A stretch of 64,000 nt of DNA. Source: JAFNAG01 sp963824985 (GTDB lineage Bacteria > Acidobacteriota > UBA6911). The translations under genes were made by a program, and so were the position numbers. Location: NCBI GenBank assembly GCA_963824985.1, contig CAWGRQ010000024.1:124001-188000 (forward strand), written 5' to 3'. This document shows, piece after piece, positions 55,967-64,000 of the stretch. How positions within the stretch are numbered: position 1 is the first letter of the stretch; the number at the start of each line of letters is the position of its first letter. The notes under the pieces were generated by a model. It saw only the letters and a list, made by a program, of their open reading frames with translations. It was not told the origin of the DNA and did not search any database.

Positions 55967-57100
55967 TCAGGTGATGCCCAAATCCGACTTAATCTTGAAC
56001 AGGTCGAGAAGATCCCGGCGGGAAATGATTCCCACCAGCCGCCCTTCCTCAATTACGGGCATGCGTCCCAAATCACTGGACATCATCCTCCGGAAAGCTT
56101 CGGTGGCATCGTCCGATGGTTTCAGGCTGGGAACCTGTTCGATCGGGGTCATGATATCGCGGACCTGCTTAAACATCCACAACTCCTTGGGCACCGCTTT
56201 CACCTGTGCCAGCAATACCATGCCGATCAGTTCGTCACGGTTGAAAACCGGGAATTCGGAATACTTGTGCCGGTAAATGTAGTCATTCACGAGATCCTGA
56301 ATCGAAATCAACCAGTCCACGGAAACGACGTTCTCTCTCATCACCTGGCGTATCTGGACACCCGAAAGCGATTCCCGCACCACCACCGCCTGATAACTCC
56401 CCAGCGCCGATTGCTTCATGAACAGTCCGATGAGGACGAACCAGAGTCCGGCAACCATGCTCTGGGTGACCAGAAAAAGCAGGATCCCCAGGGAAATAAG
56501 AAATAGGGCAAAAGCATTGCCGATCTGGCTGACCACCCGGGTGGCGCGGGTCATATTCGCCCAACGATCCCAGAGAATGGCCCGCAGGATGCGGCCGCCG
56601 TCGAGGGGAAAACCGGGTATCAGATTGAAAATGGCGAGCAGGATATTGGTTTCTGCCAGATACCCGGCAACCGCCGACACCGGGCCTGCCTTTCCGGAAA
56701 TCCATATCGTTCCATACAGCACCCCGAATCCAAAACCGAGCCCCAGACTCACGGCCGGGCCTGCCAGCGCAATCAGGAATTCATGGCGGCCGGATTCGGG
56801 CTCGGAGGCGACCTGGGCCAGACCGCCGAATATGAAAAGACGGATCGAAATGACCCGAACCCCATGTTTCAATGCCACAAAGGAATGGGCTAGTTCATGC
56901 AGCAGAACCGAGAGAAAAAACAGGATCGCGGCACAAAATCCCATGATCCAATATTGGACCGCCGTATAATTCTGCTGCGTCGACGGGAAATAACTCTCCG
57001 CAACTGTATACACGACCAGAAAAAAAATCACGAACCACGAATAGTCAATGACGACATCAATGCCGCGCAGACGGAACAAGTGAATGCCTTTAAGTTGCAT
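55967..57100 (-). CDS. Site-2-type M50 membrane metalloprotease with two CBS domains
   Basis: 377 residues. The HExxH motif is LLHELAHSFVALKHG (about residue 68), and the third zinc ligand is in FNLIPGFPLDGGRILRA (about 160-176). Six or so TMs. From about residue 240 two CBS domains follow: QIRQVMRENVVSVDWLISIQ with SEFPVFNRDELIGMV, and VRDIMTPIEQVPSLKPSDDA with GRMPVIEEGRLVGIISRRDL. This is the M50B (SpoIVFB/Rip-like) class with CBS regulation. Substrate unknown. The gene pairs with the downstream UspA gene. Confidence 0.92.
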   Translation of the reverse strand: MQLKGIHLFRLRGIDVVIDYSWFVIFFLVVYTVAESYFPSTQQNYTAVQYWIMGFCAAILFFLSVLLHELAHSFVALKHGVRVISIRLFIFGGLAQVASEPESGRHEFLIALAGPAVSLGLGFGFGVLYGTIWISGKAGPVSAVAGYLAETNILLAIFNLIPGFPLDGGRILRAILWDRWANMTRATRVVSQIGNAFALFLISLGILLFLVTQSMVAGLWFVLIGLFMKQSALGSYQAVVVRESLSGVQIRQVMRENVVSVDWLISIQDLVNDYIYRHKYSEFPVFNRDELIGMVLLAQVKAVPKELWMFKQVRDIMTPIEQVPSLKPSDDATEAFRRMMSSDLGRMPVIEEGRLVGIISRRDLLDLFKIKSDLGIT

Positions 57101-57213
57101 AACCTAAGATATACCATGAAATGAAATCCCATGACGAGTCCCGTCCGGCCCTGATCTGCGATTCAGGCACCGTCCGCCCCGTGATTGCGGCGCTCGAAAC
57201 CAGGCCCGCATCT

Positions 57214-57412
57214 GTTTAGCCGATGCTGAACAGCAGAACGCAAAGACGCAAGGATGCAAAGAGATTCCTTTCGGTTCGCGGGCATGGGCGGCCTTCGGCC
57301 GCATCCTTGGGCGAACCGCTGCGCCCACGCCTGTTGCTCAGTGTCGATCTTTGCGCCCCTGCGCCTTTGCGTCTTTGCGTTTTGCTTCTTCATCCATTTG
57401 ATTTGGCTAAAC
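57214..57412. repeat. Inverted repeat of the GCAAAGACGCAAAG type
   Basis: Outer arms GTTTAGCC (57214) and GGCTAAAC (57412); inner arms AACGCAAAGACGCAAGGATG (57238) against the other strand's AACGCAAAGACGCAAAGGCG (ending near 57382). No gene inside. This periodic CGCAAAGACGCAAAGG sequence is a widely dispersed intergenic repeat in environmental bacteria. It lies upstream of the nucleotidyltransferase gene. Confidence 0.7.
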
Positions 57413-57559
57413 AATTACCCCGGCCCGGCCCCGGGAATTTTGTGCCCTTTTCCAAAATAGGCAACAAACTATTCATAAATAAGGGGATCCTTCCGATGAG
57501 CAAGCATAGGGCACTCACGGAGTGTGCTACAATCACCCGGTGATTGAGGAGACACGATC

Positions 57560-58600
57560 TTGATTAAGGCATTCATTTTGGCAGGCGGAAAAGGGGCTCA
57601 TCTGCGCCCGCTGGCGCTGCACACACCCAAGCCGATCGTCCCGCTGGCAAACATCCCCTTCCTGTTCTTCCAGATCGACCAGATCAAACGCGCCGGCATC
57701 ACCGAGATCATCCTCGGCCTGTCGTACCAGCCGCGAAAAATCACCGACATCTTCGGCGATGGCATGAAATACGGCGTCACGATGAGGTATACCTACGAGG
57801 ATTTTCCCCGAGGCACTGCGGGAGCGCTGAAGGCTGCCGAGAACCTGATCGACGACACCACGCTGGTGCTCAACGGCGACATCCTTACCGATACCGACCT
57901 TCGCGAAGTGATCCGGTTTCACCACGAGCGTCAGGGCGATGCCACGATTGTCACCAAGAGGGTCATGAATCCCAGCGGGTACGGATTGGTTGAGGACGAC
58001 GCCGAAGGGCGGGTGCTCCGCTTCATCGAGAAACCCCCGGAAGATGAAATCACCGGCGATTCCATCAATGCCGGTATCTACGTCCTGAATGTCTCGGTAC
58101 TCAGCCGCATTTCAAAAGAGGGGCCGCAGAGTTTTGAGCGCGAGATATTCCCGGCCATGCTGGCCGATGGGGCCCCCATTTATACTTACAGAACGCCTTC
58201 CTACTGGCAGGACATCGGCAGCCCGCAGAAATACCTGGAAGCGCACTACGGAATCATCTCCGGACGCATGAAGCTTCCCACCTACCCATTGAAGGCATGC
58301 CCGCCCAACCACTGGGAAAAAAAGCAGGTCCAGATCGATCCCTATTCAATTCTTGATGGCGGCTGCATGATCAAGCCGGGGGTTGTCATCGAAAACTCGG
58401 TGCTGGGAGAGGACTGCCGCATCGAGGAGGGGGCTCTCATCAAGGATTCGGTGATCTGGAGCCAAACCCGGATACGAACCAATGCCCGTATCGAGCGCGC
58501 GATTGTCGGACGTCAATGCCATATCGGCGAGGGGGTGAGATTACGCCCCGGCACCGTCCTGGGCGATAAGACGATTGTCACGGACTACAGCGTCCTCTAA
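57560..58600 (+). CDS. Sugar-1-phosphate nucleotidyltransferase with left-handed beta-helix
   Basis: 346 residues. Nucleotidyltransferase domain: MIKAFILAGGKGAHLRPLAL (the family's G-x-G-T-R reads G-x-G-A-H), LVLNGDILTDTDL, GYGLVEDDAEGRVLRFIEKP and INAGIYVL. The rest (from about residue 245) is a left-handed beta-helix with hexapeptide repeats (VVIENSVLGEDCRIEEGALI). It looks like a mannose-1-phosphate guanylyltransferase or glucose-1-phosphate thymidylyltransferase relative for surface sugar nucleotides; I cannot fix the substrate. Convergent with uvrC, 29 bases apart. Confidence 0.85.
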   Translation: MIKAFILAGGKGAHLRPLALHTPKPIVPLANIPFLFFQIDQIKRAGITEIILGLSYQPRKITDIFGDGMKYGVTMRYTYEDFPRGTAGALKAAENLIDDTTLVLNGDILTDTDLREVIRFHHERQGDATIVTKRVMNPSGYGLVEDDAEGRVLRFIEKPPEDEITGDSINAGIYVLNVSVLSRISKEGPQSFEREIFPAMLADGAPIYTYRTPSYWQDIGSPQKYLEAHYGIISGRMKLPTYPLKACPPNHWEKKQVQIDPYSILDGGCMIKPGVVIENSVLGEDCRIEEGALIKDSVIWSQTRIRTNARIERAIVGRQCHIGEGVRLRPGTVLGDKTIVTDYSVL

Positions 58601-58629
58601 TCAGCCTACGGCCTGAACCGCTGCAGCCC

Positions 58630-60453
58630 TCAATCTGGGGCCCGGGCAAAATACTCGATCAGCCTGGCAGCGGCTTTAGGTCCCACATACGGCGCCAGTT
58701 CTTCGAATTTTGCTTTTCGAACGCGCTCCAGGCTGCCGAACGCACGCAGCAACACCTTCTTGCGCACCTCCCCGATTCCGGGAACACCGTCCAGTTCGGA
58801 ATTCTGGTCACGCATCTCCAGGCGTTTTCGGTGATAGGCCACCGCAAACCGATGAGCTTCATCACGCATGGTCTGGATCAGGTGCAGGACCGGGGACTCC
58901 CGGGGCAGGACTATTGGCTCAGGCCGGCCGCTGAGGAAAAGGATTTCTTCCTTTTTGGCGATGGCGGCCACCGCCTGATCCTCCAGCCCCAAGTCGGCAA
59001 GTGCGGCCAGGGCGGAGGAAAGCTGGCCCCGGCCGCCATCCACGAGAATCAGATCCGGCATGCGCCCGTCATCCTTCTCCAGCACATTCTCGTAGTGGCG
59101 GTGCACCACTTCGCGCATGGAGAGAAAATCGTCCGGTCCCTTGACACTCTCGATCTTGAACTTGCGATAGTCGCGCTTCTTCATCTCCCCGGCTTCACAC
59201 ACGACCATGCTGGCGACCGTGTCGGCCCCCTGGGTGTGCGAGATGTCAAAAGTCTCGATGCGCCGCGGCAGAGATTCCAGGCCCAGCACCTCCTGGAGAG
59301 CGCGGAGGACGGTTTCGCCCCGGGGTTTCGTAATGCGGAATCTGGTTTCAAAAGAGAGGTGCGCATTGCGCATGGCCAGGTCGAGCAACCCCGATTTCAG
59401 GCCCCGCTTCGGGGAGCGGATGCAGACCCTGCTTCCCTTGCGTCCGGACAGCCAGGCCTCCAGAGCTTCCACGTCGTCGATGTCCGCGGGGACGAGGATC
59501 TCCCCGGGGATGAAGGGATCCTGCAGGTAATACTGCTTGATCGCCGACGAAAAAAACTCGCCTGGATCGAAGGACAGCAGATCTTCCCAATAGAATTCCC
59601 GGCGGCCTACCACCCGTCCGCCGCGCATGGCGAAGACCGCCATCGCCAGCCTCCCTCCCTCCTCGAAGTAGCCGAACAGATCGGTGTCATCCTGCCCCCC
59701 CAGGATCATCTTCTGGCGCTCTGACAGGTCCCGAACCATCGCAATCCAGTCGCGATACATGGCCGCCGCCTCGTAGCGCTGACCTTCGGCAGCCTCCATC
59801 ATGCGACCTTCCAAATCCCGGTTCAGCTTGTCGGTTTTTCCGGAAAGCAACAGCCGCACGTCCTCCACCGCCCGCGCGTAGTCCTCCTTAGAGCACAAGC
59901 CGGAGACACACGGGCCCAGGCAGCGTTTCATCTGGTAATCCAGACAGGGGCGCGGTAGCGTGCCGTCGATCGGGAGATTGCAGGTGCGCAGCTTGAAGTA
60001 ACGGTGAATCAGCCGGAGCGTGTGCCGGGCGTACCCGGCCGGCAAAAACGGGCCGAAATAGGCGGCCCCATCCCGCCGGACCCGACGCGTAATAAAAATC
60101 CGCGGATAGGCTTCGTTAAGGGTCAGTTTGAGATAGGGAAAGCTCTTGTCGTCTTTGAGATTTACGTTGTAGCGGGGTTGGTGCTGCTTGACCAGGGTCG
60201 ACTCGAGAATCAGCGCCTCTACCTCATTGTCGACGAGGATCGTCTCCAGGTCGGCAACCTCGGCAATCAGGCGTCCGGTCTTGATGTCCAGCGTTCGACT
60301 TTCGTGGAAGTAGGACCGGACCCGGTTGCGCAGTGACAGGGCCTTCCCAACGTATAGAATCTCACCCCGATCGTTCCTGAAAATGTAGACGCCGGGGGAT
60401 GCCGGCAGATGGTCCAGTTTCTGCCGCAACATTCCGGTTGAATCTTCCGACAT
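58630..60453 (-). CDS. uvrC: UvrABC excinuclease subunit C
   Basis: 607 residues from the ATG at 60453 (MSEDSTGMLRQKLDHLPASP); the frame stays open further up into yqeY and is not used there. GIY-YIG nuclease ASPGVYIFRNDRGEILYVGK and ALSLRNRVRSYF, UVR motif, UvrC-type endonuclease domain (FDISHTQGADTVASMVVCEA, LILVDGGRGQLSSA) and a C-terminal helix-hairpin-helix (LDGVPGIGEVRKKVLLRAFG). Makes the dual incisions of nucleotide-excision repair. Complete; last of the minus-strand run lspA-lolA-IMPase-yqeY-uvrC. Confidence 0.95.
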   Translation of the reverse strand: MSEDSTGMLRQKLDHLPASPGVYIFRNDRGEILYVGKALSLRNRVRSYFHESRTLDIKTGRLIAEVADLETILVDNEVEALILESTLVKQHQPRYNVNLKDDKSFPYLKLTLNEAYPRIFITRRVRRDGAAYFGPFLPAGYARHTLRLIHRYFKLRTCNLPIDGTLPRPCLDYQMKRCLGPCVSGLCSKEDYARAVEDVRLLLSGKTDKLNRDLEGRMMEAAEGQRYEAAAMYRDWIAMVRDLSERQKMILGGQDDTDLFGYFEEGGRLAMAVFAMRGGRVVGRREFYWEDLLSFDPGEFFSSAIKQYYLQDPFIPGEILVPADIDDVEALEAWLSGRKGSRVCIRSPKRGLKSGLLDLAMRNAHLSFETRFRITKPRGETVLRALQEVLGLESLPRRIETFDISHTQGADTVASMVVCEAGEMKKRDYRKFKIESVKGPDDFLSMREVVHRHYENVLEKDDGRMPDLILVDGGRGQLSSALAALADLGLEDQAVAAIAKKEEILFLSGRPEPIVLPRESPVLHLIQTMRDEAHRFAVAYHRKRLEMRDQNSELDGVPGIGEVRKKVLLRAFGSLERVRKAKFEELAPYVGPKAAARLIEYFARAPD

Positions 60454-60571
60454 GTCCCGCACCCTGCCCGAGCCCCGATCCGCGAGAGAGAAGCGCGCTC
60501 CGGGAGACGTCCGCCCGATCAGACATGGAGCCGGATCCGGAGCCCCGGGATTTCCATGCCCGGGATGGAAT

Positions 60572-61027
60572 TCAGGACCCCGGTTCAAGCCGCCGTCGGA
60601 CGGCAGCGTTCACCCGTTTGCCGTCGACCAGCTTGCCCGCGAAGCGCGCCATGCACTGCTTCATGACGGCGCCGATGTCCCTCGGGGAGGAGGCGCCGGT
60701 CTCCCGCACCACCTCGTCCACCGTTTTTTCGATCTCGTCATCGGGGACTGCCGCCGGCAGATACTCCTCGATGACCACAATCTCAGCAGCCTCTTTCTCC
60801 GCCAAATCCGTCCGTCCGCCCCGAGTGAATTGATCGATGGAGTCCCGTCGCTGCTTGATAAGCGTGGAGAGCACCTGGATCACCTGTGCGTCCTCGAGCT
60901 CCGCACGCAATTCGATCTCTTTGTTTTTGACCGCCGCCTTCATCATGCGTAGAACGCTCAGGCGCAGCGGCTCCCTGGCCTTCATCGCGGCCGTCAGGCT
61001 GTCGTTGATCTTATCCCGCAGTTTCAC
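60572..61027 (-). CDS. yqeY: YqeY/GatB-like protein
   Basis: 151 residues from a GTG at 61027 that has GGAGGG eight bases upstream; ATG 61042 is the other option. The YqeY fold is recognised from DSLTAAMKAREPLRLSVLRM then MKAAVKNKEIE, QRRDSIDQFTRGGRTDLAEK, EEYLPAAVPDDEI and DIGAVMKQCMARFAGKLVDG. Related to the tail domain of GatB; thought to bind tRNA or act in translation quality, unproven. Lies between the IMPase and uvrC genes. Confidence 0.9.
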   Translation of the reverse strand: MKLRDKINDSLTAAMKAREPLRLSVLRMMKAAVKNKEIELRAELEDAQVIQVLSTLIKQRRDSIDQFTRGGRTDLAEKEAAEIVVIEEYLPAAVPDDEIEKTVDEVVRETGASSPRDIGAVMKQCMARFAGKLVDGKRVNAAVRRRLEPGS

Positions 61028-61066
61028 TCCAGATCCCTCCATGTGCCCCTCCCCACCCCGGGATGA

Positions 61067-61885
61067 TCATCGTGCGGCGGACTTTACGGCCCGCACATCA
61101 CGCAAAACCGCCATCATCGGTTCGTGAATCCGCGAGTTGGTGGCCAGGCATTCACGATCGTAAATTGACCCGAAGTCTCCCCCCAGATTGGTTACCATGC
61201 CGCCGGCTTCAAGGACCATCAGGTACCCGGCGGCGCAATCCCACGGATTCAACTTCAACTCCCAGAAGCCATCGAACCGCCCGGCCGCCACATAACAGAG
61301 ATCCAGCGCCGCAGAACCCGCCCTCCGGATCCCGCGGGCGCGCAGAGCGAATTCGCAAAAAAAGTCGAGATTGTTCTGCTCGCTGGTCCGGATGTCATAT
61401 GGGAATCCGGTCGCCAAAAGGCTCGCCCCCAGCGATTCGGTTTGGGAAACGGCGATGGGAACCCCGTTGAGCCGTGCGCCACCCCCACGGCGCGCCACAA
61501 AGGCCTCATCGAGGACCGGATGGTATACGATTCCCCACTCCAGGACGCCCTCGATTTCCAGGCCGATCGAGACGGAGAAGACCGGGAATCCGTGGGCATA
61601 ATTGGTGGTCCCATCCAGCGGGTCGATAATCCAGGTGACCGCGAGACGATCGGCCTTGGGGTGCAGTTCCTCGGACAACACCGCGTGATCAGGAAAATCC
61701 GATTGCAGCCGGGAGACAATCATCCTTTCCGCCGCCAGATCAATATCCGTCACCAGATCGATCTCTCCCTTGAGAGAAACGCCAAACTTCCCGCGAAAAT
61801 GCCCCATTATGAACGCGCCTGCAGCCCGCGCCACCGATTCCCCTGCCGCTGCCCACCGATCGATCGCCTTGCCCTTCATATCCAT
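61067..61885 (-). CDS. suhB: Inositol monophosphatase family protein
   Basis: 272 residues from ATG 61885; ATG 61879 and a TTG near 61924 that overlaps the lolA end are other options. IMPase motifs: DLVTDIDLAAERMIV, LSEELH (Glu of metal site), IIDPLDGTTNYAHGFPVFSV (D-P-x-D-G-T-x-N) and NPWDCAAGYLMVLEAGG. It hydrolyses phospho-inositol or related sugar phosphates with Mg2+. SuhB-like; the gene symbol is by similarity only. Confidence 0.88.
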   Translation of the reverse strand: MDMKGKAIDRWAAAGESVARAAGAFIMGHFRGKFGVSLKGEIDLVTDIDLAAERMIVSRLQSDFPDHAVLSEELHPKADRLAVTWIIDPLDGTTNYAHGFPVFSVSIGLEIEGVLEWGIVYHPVLDEAFVARRGGGARLNGVPIAVSQTESLGASLLATGFPYDIRTSEQNNLDFFCEFALRARGIRRAGSAALDLCYVAAGRFDGFWELKLNPWDCAAGYLMVLEAGGMVTNLGGDFGSIYDRECLATNSRIHEPMMAVLRDVRAVKSAAR

Positions 61886-61910
61886 TGCCCGATCCAATGC
61901 CCGTGCGACT

Positions 61911-62591
61911 TCACTTTTCGTCAAGACGCACGGTTTCCACACCCTTCGGTACCTTGAACTGGAATTGCCGGTCATCCACCTTCACGTTGGTCTGCAGGCC
62001 GGTAAACACGAATTCCGAAGTGTTGCCGGTGCGCTCGTGAATCATGATGCCGCGGACATCGAAACTTCGGGCATCGCACTCCACGACCGCATACGCATAA
62101 TCCGCTTCCGCGGAGCGGGGCGTAAACTTCAGCCGAAGCTCCCCGCCTGCGGGCGGCGCTCCCGACTCCCAGGCAACCTGGAAACTGCGCCGGATATCAC
62201 CATGCCCAAGCAGGAATTGCAGCGGAGTGCTCTGCAGATCCGCAGCGCTGAAACGGCGCACCAGCACCTGACGGTCCGCCGGGGAATATAGCCAGGTCTC
62301 ACGGCCATCGGCAATAAACAGCTTGACCTCGGGCTCCCTATATTCCCAGCGCATCAGACCCGGCTTCTTTATGATCATCGAGCCGGATTCAATCTGTTCG
62401 ATGCCCGGTGCGCGGTAAGTCTGCCGGAATTCCGCGCGCAGGCAATCTACCGACCGGTACCGGCGCTGCAGTCCCGCAATCGCGGCCTCCAGATCGGCCT
62501 GCGCAAGCAAAACGGGCGCAGTCAGAGCCACGATCAGTCCGAGGCCGACACAGCGGAGCCGCCCCCGCAACCATCCCGGGTGTCCCGACAT
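61911..62591 (-). CDS. lolA: Outer-membrane lipoprotein carrier protein LolA-like
   Basis: 226 residues from the ATG at 62591; 62594 or an earlier ATG at 62645 would be longer. A signal peptide (CVGLGLIVALTAPVLLAQA) leads to an 11-strand LolA-type half-barrel: AGLQRRYRSVDCLRAEFRQT, ESGSMIIKKPGLMRWEYREP, LFIADGRETWLYSPADRQVL. It ferries lipoproteins from the inner to the outer membrane in the periplasm. A good sign of a diderm host. It lies 90 bases after the lspA stop. Confidence 0.88.
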   Translation of the reverse strand: MSGHPGWLRGRLRCVGLGLIVALTAPVLLAQADLEAAIAGLQRRYRSVDCLRAEFRQTYRAPGIEQIESGSMIIKKPGLMRWEYREPEVKLFIADGRETWLYSPADRQVLVRRFSAADLQSTPLQFLLGHGDIRRSFQVAWESGAPPAGGELRLKFTPRSAEADYAYAVVECDARSFDVRGIMIHERTGNTSEFVFTGLQTNVKVDDRQFQFKVPKGVETVRLDEK

Positions 62592-62681
62592 CATTATTTT
62601 GCCGGAGCCACCGGCATGCGCGCCTCCCGGCCCTCCCTTTCCCATCTGGTTACTCTCCCCAGGTCCGCACCAGCGGGGCCT

Positions 62682-63200
62682 TCACGGCCCAGTCGCGTCA
62701 ACCTCCCGGCGGCCGGCAGCCTCGTCCGGATGCACAAGGGTGTCGATCAGCAACATGGCAATCCCGATCGTGATCGCGCTGTCAGCCACGTTGAAGGTCG
62801 GCCAGTAAAAGGACTCATTCACATGAACTTCGATGAAATCCACCACTGCACCATGCATAATCCGGTCGGCAAAATTTCCCAAAATGCCCCCCATCGTCAC
62901 GGCGAGAGCCAGCTGGAGTAGCACCCGCTCCGAGGGCATTCGCCGGCTATAGGCGACAATCACGATTACAGCGATTACCGCCATGCCCGCCAGAAAGTAA
63001 GGCTTCCATGGCGAATCAAATTCTCGGAATAATCCGAAGGCCACTCCGGAATTGAGCACATGGGAAATGCGGAGATATCCCGGCAGAATCTCTATCGTTT
63101 CATACCGCGCCACTGTCGAGCTGACCCAGTATTTCGTCAGATGATCGATAACAAACACCAGTGCGGCAACGAGAAATAACTTGCTTTTCACCGCAGACAT
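62682..63200 (-). CDS. lspA: Lipoprotein signal peptidase (signal peptidase II)
   Basis: 172 residues from ATG 63200 (MSAVKSKLFLVAALVFVIDH). Four TMs. Both catalytic aspartates are visible: GILGNFADRIMHGAVVDFIE (first) and FNVADSAITIGIA (second), as is LNSGVAFGLF. Cleaves lipoprotein precursors after lipid attachment in the inner membrane, before LolA carries them on. The next gene downstream is lolA, so maturation and transport genes are neighbours. Confidence 0.94.
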   Translation of the reverse strand: MSAVKSKLFLVAALVFVIDHLTKYWVSSTVARYETIEILPGYLRISHVLNSGVAFGLFREFDSPWKPYFLAGMAVIAVIVIVAYSRRMPSERVLLQLALAVTMGGILGNFADRIMHGAVVDFIEVHVNESFYWPTFNVADSAITIGIAMLLIDTLVHPDEAAGRREVDATGP

Positions 63201-63310
63201 CCCCTTTCCGAATATAAGGCCCAACCTCAAAAACAACCTTATATGATAGCAAAACCGCAGGCCAGAACATCCCGATATTCCACAACGGGTGCAATCGGAA
63301 GTGGGCCAAA

Positions 63311-63434
63311 AAGCAAAAACGCCACGGATTACACGGATTGCACGGATTCAAAAAGCCCCCGGCAGTCCCGGCAGAGGGACCGAAAATTGTTCTGCAAATC
63401 TGTGAAATCCGCGTAATCCGTGGCGTTTTTGCTT
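63311..63434. repeat. Inverted repeat with CCACGGATTACACGGATT units
   Basis: Left arm AAGCAAAAACGCCACGGATT at 63311; the right arm on the other strand from 63434 begins with the same 20 bases and continues ACGCGGATTTCACAG. Within each arm the unit CACGGATT repeats two or three times. No gene inside. It belongs to a widely spread intergenic family in environmental bacteria and stands between divergent lspA and hsp20. Confidence 0.75.
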
Positions 63435-63502
63435 TGATTTCCCCAGGAGTGACTCTTCCTTTTCATCAATCCTGAGCCCTGCAAAAAGTTCTTCTTCAGT
63501 AT

Positions 63503-63531
63503 TTGACAATCACCGGCTCAGATTTTATTAG
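63503..63531 (+). promoter_or_regulatory. Candidate sigma-70 promoter of the hsp20 gene
   Basis: TTGACA at 63503-63508 and TATTAG at 63526-63531 with a 17-base spacer. It would start transcription about 40 bases before the ATG. No CIRCE element was seen. Confidence 0.6.
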
Positions 63532-63577
63532 ATCACCGATGTCAATGTTCAGAGGGTTATGTAAGGAGGAGGATTCA

Positions 63578-64000
63578 ATGGTTATTAGAATAACTGGAAA
63601 CATCCAGCGGCCGGATACAGCGACGGAATCCAGCCCGACCCCGACACCGTTTCGCATGTTTGAAGAACTCTTCAATAACTGGGCGCTGCAGTCCACGCTT
63701 GCCCAGCGCCAGGAAGCCCGGACCCCACCGGTGGATATTTACGAAAAAGACGGGAATATCATTATTCGCATGGAAATACCGGGAATTGAAGAGAAGGATA
63801 TAGATCTGAAGCTCGACGGCAGAACGCTCACCATCAAAGGGGAGAGGAAAGGCGAGGGCGAAAATTCCGGGTTCAGCTACCACCAGGTGGAAGGCTATTA
63901 CGGAAAATTCCAGCGCTCCTTCACCCTGCCGGAAACGGTAGACTCCGAAAAAATCTCGGCCGCGAGCGCAAACGGAGTGCTGGCAATCACTATGCCCCAG
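63578..64000 (+). CDS. Hsp20/alpha-crystallin small heat-shock protein (3' end beyond window)
   Basis: 141 codons to the window edge, open. Strong ribosome site AAGGAGGAGG before ATG 63578. The alpha-crystallin domain starts at about residue 47: PPVDIYEKDGNIIIRMEIPG then IEEKDIDLKLDGRTLTIKGE, YGKFQRSFTLPETVDSEKIS and ANGVLAITMP. The C-terminal I-x-I tail, if present, lies outside. ATP-independent chaperone of the cytoplasm. Confidence 0.92.
   Translation, partial: MVIRITGNIQRPDTATESSPTPTPFRMFEELFNNWALQSTLAQRQEARTPPVDIYEKDGNIIIRMEIPGIEEKDIDLKLDGRTLTIKGERKGEGENSGFSYHQVEGYYGKFQRSFTLPETVDSEKISAASANGVLAITMPQ

Overview
The window looks like a chromosomal piece of a GC-rich, diderm bacterium, most probably an Acidobacteriota. 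The call rests on gene content: an acidobacterial-type VWFA-related secreted protein, a very large BNR/Asp-box protein, a remnant of an ADOP-type FtsX permease, a Kdp operon with a dismembered KdpD and its own porin, and outer-envelope genes (LolA, LspA, beta-barrel porin). No rRNA, tRNA or CRISPR array was seen.

Layout. 1-16.2 kb: one long minus-strand cluster read from 16.2 kb down to 1: an M16-like protein, a VWA/glutamine-amidotransferase-like membrane protein, a caspase-like protein with an EF-hand loop, a TPR gluzincin, DUF4159, MoxR, DUF58, a BatA-like protein and a DUF4175-like protein (cut by the window edge). Three junctions overlap by four bases, so most of it should be translationally coupled. 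16.4-22.8 kb: plus-strand genes for a TPR protein, a small membrane-anchored protein, a HEAT-repeat/cyclophilin lipoprotein, Mpl (peptidoglycan recycling) and a VWFA protein. 22.9-31 kb: BNR protein, sigma factor, gene remnants with hairpin repeats, and a PAS-GGDEF-EAL protein. 31-36 kb: an accessory patch with a transposase, a VapBC-like toxin-antitoxin pair, a MITE, a methyltransferase-like membrane protein, a TonB remnant and an ATPase. 36-48.5 kb: the potassium region, with a DUF4118 protein, histidine kinase, response regulator, kdpF-A-B-C, a porin and three separate pieces of KdpD N-terminal machinery. 48.5-57 kb: an RND/ABC adaptor, an emfourin-protealysin pair, a NarL-type regulator, AMMECR1, PgsA, a UspA protein and a site-2 protease, with two further palindromic mobile elements. 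57.5-64 kb: housekeeping genes (sugar-phosphate nucleotidyltransferase; lspA-lolA-IMPase-yqeY-uvrC on the minus strand) and the start of an Hsp20 gene.

A striking property is the number of genes whose homologous reading jumps frame (DUF58, MoxR, DUF4159, the TPR gluzincin, two TPR/HEAT genes, VWFA, the methyltransferase, both DUF4118 proteins, the response regulator, KdpB, KdpC), while 44.6-64 kb is clean. Because the protein reading resumes in another frame each time, and one gene carries two compensating shifts, I favour indel errors in the assembly for most of them; the MoxR-DUF58-DUF4159 stretch, which also has a nonsense codon, could be real decay.

The most interesting material is the MoxR/VWA cluster coupled to two putative proteases, the exploded Kdp sensor with a 22-bp tandem repeat in front of it, and three distinct MITE-like palindromes, two of which have recognisable target duplications.
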